From NCBI GenBank assembly GCA_029865125.1, contig JAOUHN010000004.1:1-41731 (forward strand): a DNA stretch of 41,731 nucleotides. Direction: 5' to 3'. The stretch comes from Candidatus Moraniibacteriota bacterium. GTDB taxonomy: Bacteria; Patescibacteriota; Minisyncoccia; Moranbacterales; UBA9337. Both the position numbers and the translations under genes were made by a program. Numbering within the stretch: position 1 is the first letter of the stretch; each line of letters opens with the position of its first letter. Of the stretch, positions 1 through 6,622 are shown piece by piece. The notes beneath the pieces are model-generated. The model saw nothing but the letters and a program-made list of their open reading frames with translations, did not search any database and was not told the origin of the DNA.

Positions 1-1
1 A

Positions 2-1501
2 AAACTTTTGGTGAGTGAGCTTGAAGAAAGAGGAAGAGAGGACTTGGTGGAAAGAATCATTTTCGTCGCCACCCCACAAGCAGGAACCCCAAAGGCCTTG
101 GCAGGACTTTTGCATGGAGACAAGCTTAATATAGCTTCAGGAATAATCCTAGACAAAGACACTGCTCGAGGTTTTGCGGAAAACATGAGTGGAGCGTATA
201 ACCTTCTTCCTTCAAAAAAATATTTTGAAAAAGTGGAAACTCCAGTGATTGAGTTTTCTGATGAAGTGGATGACATTTATGATTTTCAAAAACTATATGG
301 CAAAGACATTGATAGTTTTGATGAAATGAAAAGTTTTCTTTTGGGAGATGATGGACAAAGAAGTGACCCAAGCTTTTCTGACACGGATTCGCCCAATGTT
401 CTTTCAAATAGTTTGTTTTCAAAAGCAACAAACTTGCACAGTGAAATTGATGACTGGGAAGCACCAGAAGGAATGAAAATCATTCAAATTGCTGGATGGG
501 GATTGGACACAATTTCCGGAATCAAATATGACAATTGCGACCTATATTTCTGCAATGGACTTAGTAATTTGGATCGAAAATTAGCTATTGTTCAAGACGG
601 GGATGGCACAGTAGTGACTGCCAGTGCTGTTGTAATGAGTGATGTGGACTATTATGTTGATTTGAAAAAGTATAATCGTCTCGGTGGTTTTCAGGTTAAC
701 AGGGAGCATGCAGATATCCTTGAGATTGACTCACTTCAAGATTTTATTTCAAATCTTATTGAGAATAAGGATGAATTGACTAGTTATATTAAGGATGATA
801 AGCCGGAAGTTAAAAATGAGGATAAAAGATTGCGTCTTAGAATGCATTCTCCAGTGGACGTTCATCTTTTTGACGAGGAAGGGAGCCACACAGGAGTCAC
901 TCAAAACCCAAATCCTGATTCTGATTTGAGGATGTTTGAAGAGGAAATTCCAAATTCGTACTATTGGGAATTCGGAGAAACAAAATATTTGGGGTCTGAT
1001 GGTGATGGTGTGACCAATGTTGATTTGATTGGAACGGGAATGGGAACATTCACATTTGAAATTGATGAGGTTCTGGGAGAAGAAACTGAGAACACAACCG
1101 TTTTTTCTGACATTCCCGTGTTTGAAGGGATGGAGGCGGAGCTTGAAATCAATGAAGGGGAAGTGAGCGCAATGGAAATTGATTTGGAAGGAGATGGAAT
1201 CGTTGATTTTTCATTGAGTCCAGGAGATGATACAATGAATGCGCAAGCTTCACTTCTCATTTTGGAAAAGATTTTGAATGATCTCACTTGTCACAAAAGT
1301 GTGAAACAACCACTTGTCCAAAGAATGATTCAGGTGAAAAGGTTGCTTGAAGATGAAAAAACACAACCTGCAAAAAACATCCTGGAAAGCATGGTCAATC
1401 ATTTGGAAGCTGTGAATAAAAGAAATGACATTGAGAAGCTGGGGATTTCTGAAGAAGAGATTGATGTTTTGATTAATATAATTTCAAAAATAAATAATTA
1501 A
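2..1501 (+). CDS. LCAT/PGAP1-like lipase, 3' part (5' end outside window)
   Basis: The reading frame is open to the left edge, so the TTG at 8 is not a real start and the nucleophile Ser region lies upstream. The visible part carries the end of an alpha/beta-hydrolase: a strand with VATPQAGTP (the position of the GTPHxG element in LCAT-type acyltransferases), AYNLLPS, then DGDGTVV near residue 197 (likely catalytic Asp) and REHADIL near residue 234 (likely catalytic His), counting from position 8. After about residue 270 follows a beta-rich domain with many Gly/Asp, then a helical tail ending in KLGISEEEIDVLINIISKIN. Proteins of this family act on acyl or lipid esters, often at the cell surface; the substrate here is unknown. 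A second copy of the tail lies at 2527. The fold is fairly sure, the substrate is not. Confidence 0.7.
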   Translation, partial: KLLVSELEERGREDLVERIIFVATPQAGTPKALAGLLHGDKLNIASGIILDKDTARGFAENMSGAYNLLPSKKYFEKVETPVIEFSDEVDDIYDFQKLYGKDIDSFDEMKSFLLGDDGQRSDPSFSDTDSPNVLSNSLFSKATNLHSEIDDWEAPEGMKIIQIAGWGLDTISGIKYDNCDLYFCNGLSNLDRKLAIVQDGDGTVVTASAVVMSDVDYYVDLKKYNRLGGFQVNREHADILEIDSLQDFISNLIENKDELTSYIKDDKPEVKNEDKRLRLRMHSPVDVHLFDEEGSHTGVTQNPNPDSDLRMFEEEIPNSYYWEFGETKYLGSDGDGVTNVDLIGTGMGTFTFEIDEVLGEETENTTVFSDIPVFEGMEAELEINEGEVSAMEIDLEGDGIVDFSLSPGDDTMNAQASLLILEKILNDLTCHKSVKQPLVQRMIQVKRLLEDEKTQPAKNILESMVNHLEAVNKRNDIEKLGISEEEIDVLINIISKINN

Positions 1502-1511
1502 AAATAAAAAT

Positions 1512-1931
1512 ATGAGTTATAAGAAGAAAATAAGAAATGTGGTGGTTGCATGTTTAATTGCGATTGTTGCTAGCTTGATTTTAGCATTGCCAGAAAATTT
1601 TGGATTGTGCTCCAAGAACGATGACGGATGTATTTATTGGTATATCGATACCTTTGATAATTTAGTGCAGTTTATATTTTATTTTGCACTTGCTATTATT
1701 TTTTCTTTGACTGGAGCATACTTTACAGGAGAGAAAGCTTTTAACGCATGGAAGAAATTTGCAATGATATATTTGTCAATTGCGATTATCCTGGTTTTGA
1801 TTTCACCAACAACTAACATGAACTTTGTTGGTTTTGACAAGGAGCTAACCACAATGTGGCTTGCTGGGATATTTTTTGTGGTGAGTTTGGGGATTATTTT
1901 GGGAAAGAGAGAAAAACAAAGTTCGATTTAA
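1512..1931 (+). CDS. Four-helix membrane protein, paralogue 1 of 5
   Basis: No known family recognised. The 139-residue protein has four predicted membrane segments (about residues 10-28, 50-72, 82-98, 111-133), a Cys pair in the first external loop (LCSKNDDGC) and a basic end (GKREKQSSI). The last helix, around TMWLAGIFFVVSLGII, is shared almost unchanged by five proteins in this window. The start at ATG 1512 lies 10 nt after the lipase stop, so the two are probably cotranscribed. Its first 25 codons are nearly identical at DNA level to those of the copy at 4178. Function unknown; a role tied to the upstream lipase (for example protection or anchoring) would be speculation. Confidence 0.75.
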   Translation: MSYKKKIRNVVVACLIAIVASLILALPENFGLCSKNDDGCIYWYIDTFDNLVQFIFYFALAIIFSLTGAYFTGEKAFNAWKKFAMIYLSIAIILVLISPTTNMNFVGFDKELTTMWLAGIFFVVSLGIILGKREKQSSI

Positions 1932-1949
1932 AAGGATAAATAAAAAAGT

Positions 1950-2378
1950 ATGAAATCTAAAAAGAAAGAAAGTATTATATTGATGACATCTATTATTCTG
2001 TTCCTTATTGGATATGCGATAGTCTATCCTGAAAACATGGGTATATGTGATAGAAATAATGATGCATGTATTTATAGTATGCCAACTTTTACTATTGGTG
2101 AGCCACTTTTATTTGGGTCAATTTCTTTAGTGGTCGTTTCAATATTTTTATTTTTTACAAATAAAAAATCTTTTGACATTTGGAAGAAATTTTCAATAAT
2201 TTATCTTCCAATTGCAATCATATTGATTTTGATTACCCCAGTTACATCCGGAGGTCTTATAAATATAAACAAAGAACTAACCACAATGTGGCTTGCTGGG
2301 ATATTTTTTGTGGTGAGTTTGGGGATTATTTTCGGAAAAAGAGATCATCACAGCCCGCTTGATTTGGATGAATGCTAG
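1950..2378 (+). CDS. Four-helix membrane protein, paralogue 2 of 5
   Basis: The 142-residue relative of the protein at 1512 shares its layout: a short basic N-terminus, four hydrophobic segments, a Cys-containing first loop (ICDRNNDAC) and the shared last helix. It ends in KRDHHSPLDLDEC instead of KREKQSSI. The last ~80 coding bases match those of the other copies far better than the first half does. It starts 18 nt after the previous stop. The 3' end and about 130 nt beyond it are repeated after paralogue 3. Confidence 0.75.
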   Translation: MKSKKKESIILMTSIILFLIGYAIVYPENMGICDRNNDACIYSMPTFTIGEPLLFGSISLVVVSIFLFFTNKKSFDIWKKFSIIYLPIAIILILITPVTSGGLININKELTTMWLAGIFFVVSLGIIFGKRDHHSPLDLDEC

Positions 2379-2510
2379 AACGAGATTTGAGTCCGTCAGT
2401 TGACGGAGAGATTTGAGATAGAGAAACCAGATTGAGATCATGAAACAGCAATTTAAAAAAAAGAAAAAACATGACACCAGATGACGGCCGTCGGCTCGCG
2501 TCCTGTTTGA
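2278..2510 (+). repeat. Direct repeat, copy 1 (gene 3' end plus spacer with hairpins)
   Basis: From the last helix codons of the paralogue at 1950 through its stop and about 130 nt of spacer, the sequence is repeated almost unchanged at about 2910-3132. It contains two inverted repeats: CCGTCA-GT-TGACGG at 2393-2406 and the hairpin at 2470-2505. The duplicated unit spans coding and non-coding DNA. Confidence 0.8.
2470..2505. repeat. Hairpin element, copy 1 of 3
   Basis: A 36-nt element built around the 10-bp palindrome GACGGCCGTC with outer arms GACAC / (g)cGTC. The same sequence with one or two changes recurs at 3092 and 3700. No T-tract follows directly, so it is not a classic terminator. 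Confidence 0.75.
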
Positions 2511-2526
2511 AGAAATAATTATTTAA

Positions 2527-2622
2527 GTGAAAAAAAGAAAAGACATTGAGAAACTGGGGATTTCTGAAGAAGAAATTGAGAATCTAATGAAAATTATTAA
2601 CAAAATTAATTTAAATATTTAA
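2527..2622 (+). pseudogene. Remnant of the lipase C-terminal tail
   Basis: A 31-codon stretch (GTG to TAA) encodes KDIEKLGISEEEIENLMKII, nearly the same as the last residues of the lipase at the left edge, and stands in the same position just before a four-helix paralogue. An in-frame TAA precedes it directly, so nothing more of the lipase remains. It suggests that a lipase-plus-membrane-protein unit was once duplicated and the lipase copy then lost. Confidence 0.7.
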
Positions 2623-2628
2623 AAATAT

Positions 2629-3000
2629 ATGAAAAATAAAAAGATTTTATTAAGTGCAGCAATAATTTTGAGTATTATTGCTGGAACGATTTATAAAAAT
2701 AGGTATTTTAATGATCTAGGGACATTTTTATTTTTGTTTTCCTTGGCGTTAATTATAATTTTTATTGTATTATATTTTGTGAAAAATGAAGGGGTATTTA
2801 AGATTTGGAGGAATTTTGCAGGGGTGTATTTATCGATTGCTATTATCTTGGCAGTGATTACTCCTGACACGCCTGGGTTTCTTCGTCCGGATAGTGAAAT
2901 TATATCACTTTGGCTTGCTGGAATATTTTTTGTGGTGAGTTTGGGGATTATTCTTGGAAAGAGAGATCATCACAGCCCGCTTGATTTGGATGAATGCTAG
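2629..3000 (+). CDS. Four-helix membrane protein, paralogue 3 of 5
   Basis: The shortest member (123 residues). The first half is unlike the other copies and lacks the Cys loop, while the last helix (LWLAGIFFVVSLGIILGKRD) and the tail HHSPLDLDEC match paralogue 2. It starts 6 nt after the lipase-tail remnant, the same order (lipase tail, then membrane protein) as at 1501/1512. Function unknown. Confidence 0.7.
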   Translation: MKNKKILLSAAIILSIIAGTIYKNRYFNDLGTFLFLFSLALIIIFIVLYFVKNEGVFKIWRNFAGVYLSIAIILAVITPDTPGFLRPDSEIISLWLAGIFFVVSLGIILGKRDHHSPLDLDEC

Positions 3001-3132
3001 AACGAGAATTGAGTCCGTCAGTTGACGGAGAGATTTGAGATAGAGAAACCAGATTGAGATCAGAAAATAGTAATTTAAAAAAAAGAAAAAACATGACACC
3101 AGATGACGGCCGTCGGCTCGTGTCCTGTTTGA
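2910..3132 (+). repeat. Direct repeat, copy 2
   Basis: Second copy of the unit at 2278-2510, with only a few substitutions and a small change in the A-rich part. It again includes CCGTCAGTTGACGG (3015-3028) and the 36-nt hairpin at 3092-3127. Confidence 0.8.
3092..3127. repeat. Hairpin element, copy 2 of 3
   Basis: Same 36-nt element as at 2470. Here the outer arms GACAC/GTGTC are perfect and enclose the GACGGCCGTC palindrome. It ends 12 nt before the start of the PaaX-like gene. Confidence 0.75.
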
Positions 3133-3138
3133 AAGGAT

Positions 3139-3702
3139 ATGTATAGAATTGGACCAGTTCAAAAAAAGATCATAGTTACTCTTGTGGGAGGTGTGGTGTT
3201 AGGATCGACTTCATCTCCAAGGCAATATTTCAAGGTATTGCGTGAAATAAAAAGAGAGTGGAAAAACATTAATTCTAGAAGTTTTTCTCGTTCTATGCAA
3301 AGGCTTTCTCGTGAAAAACTAATTGAAAAGAAAATGCTTCCAAATGGAAATTTTAAGCTGGAGTTAACTAAAAAAGGAAAAAATGAAGCAAGAAAGCTGA
3401 GTTTATTGGGGAGTAGTGTTGCGTGCAAGAAGCCAAAAAAGTGGGATGGGAAATGGAGAATTGTTATTTTTGATATTCCTGAAAAAGATCGAATATTCAG
3501 AGGTATTTTGAGAGAACATTTGTATGAATTAAAATTTGCTAAATTGCAACAAAGTGTTTTTGTTTCTCCGCACCCCTTTGAGAGAGCTATTCTTGAATTG
3601 ACGAGGCTATATTCTGCTGAGCGCTATGTGCGAGTAATTACAGCTTTGAAAATTGACAACGAACAAGAAATTAAAAAGAAATTTCAAGGAATAATAAAGT
3701 AG
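3139..3702 (+). CDS. PaaX-like regulator: winged helix plus Cas2-like domain
   Basis: The first ~75 residues look like a winged helix-turn-helix (RSFSRSMQRLSREKLIEKK, then a wing ending LELTKKGKNEA). From about residue 100 follows a ferredoxin-like domain of the PaaX-middle/Cas2 type: WDGKWRIVIFDIPEKDR, LREHLYELKFAKLQQSVFVS. PaaX proteins repress catabolic genes in other bacteria; the Cas2-like half is a structural kinship, not proof of CRISPR function. Many Parcubacteria carry such solo proteins. It sits inside the membrane-protein array, between two hairpin copies, and the third copy starts at its stop codon. It may regulate the array; DNA targets are unknown. Confidence 0.65.
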   Translation: MYRIGPVQKKIIVTLVGGVVLGSTSSPRQYFKVLREIKREWKNINSRSFSRSMQRLSREKLIEKKMLPNGNFKLELTKKGKNEARKLSLLGSSVACKKPKKWDGKWRIVIFDIPEKDRIFRGILREHLYELKFAKLQQSVFVSPHPFERAILELTRLYSAERYVRVITALKIDNEQEIKKKFQGIIK

Positions 3703-3735
3703 GACACCAGATGACGGCCGTCGGCTCATGTCCTG
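3700..3735. repeat. Hairpin element, copy 3 of 3
   Basis: The element starts at the stop codon of the PaaX-like gene (TAG at 3700-3702). The GACGGCCGTC core is unchanged and the outer arms are GGACA/TGTCC. The base changes relative to the other copies partly keep arm pairing, which suggests the structure matters. Confidence 0.7.
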
Positions 3736-3773
3736 TTTTGAGAAGTAATAAAATTTATTAAACAATAAGGAAT

Positions 3774-4160
3774 ATGAATTATAAGAAAAAGATATTAATA
3801 ATGTTGCTAATATCTGTAATTACTGGAATTTTTTCTTTTGGTACCTGTTTATCTTTATCGACAAGACATTATTGCAGTCCAGGTGAATTTGAAGCAATAT
3901 TTAATTTTTTGGCCCTTTTCTCGATCGCTTTTGGCACTATTTCCATAGTATTATTATTTACTAAAGGAGCATTTGATAGTTGGAAGTTATTCGCAATTAT
4001 TTATTTGATTGTGTCCATATTTCTTGTATCTGTAACATCAAACATGGGTGGAATGTTGGGAATTGATAAAGAATTTGTTACAATGTGGCTTGCTGGGATA
4101 TTTTTTGTGGTGAGTTTGGGGATTATTCTGGGAAAGAGAGAAAAACAAAGTTCGCTTTAA
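3774..4160 (+). CDS. Four-helix membrane protein, paralogue 4 of 5
   Basis: 128 residues, four predicted membrane segments, Cys in the first loop, and the common last helix followed by GKREKQSSL, as in paralogue 1. The 18 nt between this gene and the next are nearly the same as those after paralogue 1, so the shared block crosses the stop codon. The N-terminal half is distinct. Function unknown. Confidence 0.75.
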   Translation: MNYKKKILIMLLISVITGIFSFGTCLSLSTRHYCSPGEFEAIFNFLALFSIAFGTISIVLLFTKGAFDSWKLFAIIYLIVSIFLVSVTSNMGGMLGIDKEFVTMWLAGIFFVVSLGIILGKREKQSSL

Positions 4161-4177
4161 AAGGATAAATAAAAAAT

Positions 4178-4612
4178 ATGAGTTATAAGAAGAAAATCAG
4201 AAATATAATAATTGCATGTTTAATTGCGATTGTTGCTAGCTTGGTTTTAGCATTGCCAGAAAATTTTGGATTATGTTCAAAGGGCGATACTGCTTGTGTT
4301 AGGAAATTCATTCACCGTTTTGATAATATAATACAGACAACGTTTTATTTTGCACTTGCTATTATTTTTTCTTTGACTGGAGCATACTTTACAGGAGAGA
4401 AAGCTTTTAACGCATGGAAGAAATTTGCAAGGATATATTTGCCAATTGCGATTGTTCTGGTTTTGATTTCACCAACAACTAACATGAACTTTGTTGGTTT
4501 TGACAAAGAACTAACCACAATGTGGCTTGCTGGGATATTTTTTGTGGTGAGTTTGGGGATTATTTTCGGAAAAAAAGATCATCACAGCCCGCTTGATTTG
4601 GATGAATGCTAG
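4178..4612 (+). CDS. Four-helix membrane protein, paralogue 5 of 5 (chimera)
   Basis: 144 residues. The first three quarters are almost the same as paralogue 1 (MSYKKKIRN start, LPENFGLCSK loop, SLTGAYFTGEKAFNAWKKFA), but the end is that of paralogues 2 and 3 (KKDHHSPLDLDEC). The divergent patch is the external Cys loop. This is what recombination between array members would produce. It is the last member before the M23 peptidase. Confidence 0.75.
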   Translation: MSYKKKIRNIIIACLIAIVASLVLALPENFGLCSKGDTACVRKFIHRFDNIIQTTFYFALAIIFSLTGAYFTGEKAFNAWKKFARIYLPIAIVLVLISPTTNMNFVGFDKELTTMWLAGIFFVVSLGIIFGKKDHHSPLDLDEC

Positions 4613-4664
4613 GGAGGCTAATGAATAATTAAGAATGAATAATTAATAATGAATCAGAAACTCA

Positions 4665-4713
4665 TAAATTCCTAAAATCCTAAATTCCTAAATTCCTAAA
4701 ATCCTAAATTCCT
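4665..4713 (+). repeat. 8-bp tandem repeat in leader of the M23 gene
   Basis: Six successive units of TAAATTCC or TAAAATCC end 10 nt before the ATG at 4723. A shorter, broken form of the same repeat precedes nrdG (39726-39768). Confidence 0.8.
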
Positions 4714-4722
4714 AACAACAAT

Positions 4723-5244
4723 ATGGCATATCCGCACACACATGAACTGGGGCTTCCTTTGAAAGATTATAGAGTGAATGGTTCTCCGTTTGGAAAAGAC
4801 TGCACCTATGAAGGGGTGAATTGGGGGATTCATCTTGGAGAAGATGTCATCTGTGAAGGTGGAACAAAGATTTTTTCAATTGGAAGAGGAAGGGTCGTGC
4901 ATTGTCAGCTTCACGCAGGAACGAAAGAAAAAGGAAATTGGGGATGGGTTGCAATCATTGCGCACAAGAATCCAAAAACAAAAAAAGTTTTCTTCTCGAT
5001 CTGTGGTCACATGGGACGAGTTTTTGTTTCAAAAGGGGACACGGTTGAATTGGGTCAAAAAATTGGAACCATCGGCGCCTCAAACACCCCAGAAAACGGT
5101 TTCTGGGAAACACCCCATCTTCACTTCGCAATTTTCACCGGACCCTGGCAAAGAAAAATCCTCCCCGGATATTTCAAACCAGAACACAAAAGAACCAAGC
5201 TGGAATGGTGGGTGAGTCCGAAGGAGTTTATTGAGAGATATTAA
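4723..5244 (+). CDS. M23-family (LytM-type) metallopeptidase
   Basis: A LytM domain of 173 residues fills nearly the whole protein. Zinc ligands are visible as H37-x3-D41 (HLGED) and H132-L-H134 (PHLHF), with H96 in CGHMGRV as the further active-site His. Family members cut peptide bridges of peptidoglycan, or are inactive scaffolds when these residues are lost; here all are kept, so an active enzyme is likely. No signal peptide or membrane helix is seen, which is unusual for a wall enzyme and leaves export or a cytoplasmic substrate open. It ends 12 nt before the next gene, so cotranscription is possible. Confidence 0.85.
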   Translation: MAYPHTHELGLPLKDYRVNGSPFGKDCTYEGVNWGIHLGEDVICEGGTKIFSIGRGRVVHCQLHAGTKEKGNWGWVAIIAHKNPKTKKVFFSICGHMGRVFVSKGDTVELGQKIGTIGASNTPENGFWETPHLHFAIFTGPWQRKILPGYFKPEHKRTKLEWWVSPKEFIERY

Positions 5245-5256
5245 TTTTCAAACTGA

Positions 5257-6618
5257 ATGGAGAATCAGGTATATAAAAAATTAAAAGAGAGCATTTCTGA
5301 TATAAGAAGAGATGAGCTTCCGAAAATGGTAGATCAGCTAATTCGCTTAGGCGCTTTTGAGGTGACTTTTCCAGTTTTTAAAAAAGGCTTGATTTTAAAA
5401 AATCCTGGTTTTAATACTAAAAAAGGTTGCTCTATAAAGTCGGGTTGTCATGGTGATTCTGAAACAAAAGATGGGAAGATAAGAATTGAGTATAGCGTTC
5501 AAGAAGACTGGAGAGGAAAAGTTAAAGCAGAGATAAAAAGATTTAATGAATCAAATGAAAAGGATAAGGTTGAAACTTTTGTATTTGCCACAAATCAATA
5601 CTTGGACAATAAGGAGATTGAGTATCAAGAGAATGGAAAAAAAATAAAAAAAAGTATTGAAGAATATATTAAAGATAAAACAGGGGTTGGTAATGTTATT
5701 GTTTTAGGATTGGATGATTTACTTTCACCGCTAAGTGATCCAGAATTCTCTGGTGTGAGAAGGGATTTTTTAAAAATCGAAAATGAATTTTTTATAAATA
5801 GTCAACAATATTTAGATGGACTTGAAAAGTATAGGCGATATAGAATAAGTGATGGTGAAAAAAAGTCTGTCAGCGGTGCAAGTAAATTATTGCAGCAAGT
5901 AAGTAGTTTATCATGGAAAATTAAAAATGCAGAATGTAAGATAATTTTTATTAATGGTACAAGCGAGAATTTTAAAGAATTGTTGCGCTTAGTGGGCAAT
6001 GCTGCCAATGTCATTAAGTGTGAAGATGATCAAGAGATGGTTTTTATAAGATATCCTAGAAAAGATTTCACTATAAGGCAAGAGCACATTGATGAGATTA
6101 CGGGGAATGGTATTAAATATATTACAATATGGGATCCTGAGAAAATTAATAATCTAAATGATTATTCTCAGTTTGAGCAAGGGCAAAATAAAATGGTTTT
6201 TGTTTGTGCAAACAATAAGGAGTCTAGCAAAATTATTAATGAAATGAATTTAGAAGAGGGTGAATATGAAATTATAGAAGCTTTTATGGGTGATACCGAA
6301 AGCACCTTTGATATTGATAATTATGAAAAGGGATTAGATATAAAAAAGGATTATTCAGGAAATGCTGTAAAATATCAAGCGATGACTTATTTGTATGGGC
6401 CAATCAATATTAATGATAGTGAGATAAGAGTTAAAATTCGTAAATTAGTGGGGATAAATAAAAAAGAGGAGGAATTTATATTAAAAAACCTAATACAAAA
6501 AGATGCTTTGAATAGAGTTGGAAACTTGGTTAGTGTTAGCGATTTTAAACTGGGTAAGAATATTCTAGAAAAATTAGTGAGTAGTGGTGAAATAGATATA
6601 AATAATTTAATGGTTTAA
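5257..6618 (+). CDS. Orphan protein, first gene of a two-gene module
   Basis: Not recognised. 453 residues, soluble, no signal peptide and no P-loop. The N-terminal ~120 residues (helices, then GCHGDSETKDGKIRIEYSV, DWRGKVKAEIKRF, then VETFVFATNQ) recall the restriction-endonuclease-like domain at the front of some defence NTPases, where a G-D-x-G-x-D strand, a Q/E-x-K strand and a 'fvfaTn' strand occur in this order. The usual Lys of (D/E)xK is Ser here (EYS), so nuclease activity is doubtful. The remainder is mixed alpha/beta with a KYITIWDPE element. The stop is 4 nt before the next ATG, so the two genes are surely translated from one message. Confidence 0.6.
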   Translation: MENQVYKKLKESISDIRRDELPKMVDQLIRLGAFEVTFPVFKKGLILKNPGFNTKKGCSIKSGCHGDSETKDGKIRIEYSVQEDWRGKVKAEIKRFNESNEKDKVETFVFATNQYLDNKEIEYQENGKKIKKSIEEYIKDKTGVGNVIVLGLDDLLSPLSDPEFSGVRRDFLKIENEFFINSQQYLDGLEKYRRYRISDGEKKSVSGASKLLQQVSSLSWKIKNAECKIIFINGTSENFKELLRLVGNAANVIKCEDDQEMVFIRYPRKDFTIRQEHIDEITGNGIKYITIWDPEKINNLNDYSQFEQGQNKMVFVCANNKESSKIINEMNLEEGEYEIIEAFMGDTESTFDIDNYEKGLDIKKDYSGNAVKYQAMTYLYGPININDSEIRVKIRKLVGINKKEEEFILKNLIQKDALNRVGNLVSVSDFKLGKNILEKLVSSGEIDINNLMV

Positions 6619-6622
6619 CCAT

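Noticed and set aside
3139-3702. CRISPR-associated Cas2
   Set aside because: The Cas2-like half is fused to a winged helix as in PaaX regulators, and there are no repeats, spacers or other cas genes nearby.
4665-4713. CRISPR array
   Set aside because: The units are 8 bp and directly abut each other without spacers; simple tandem repeat.
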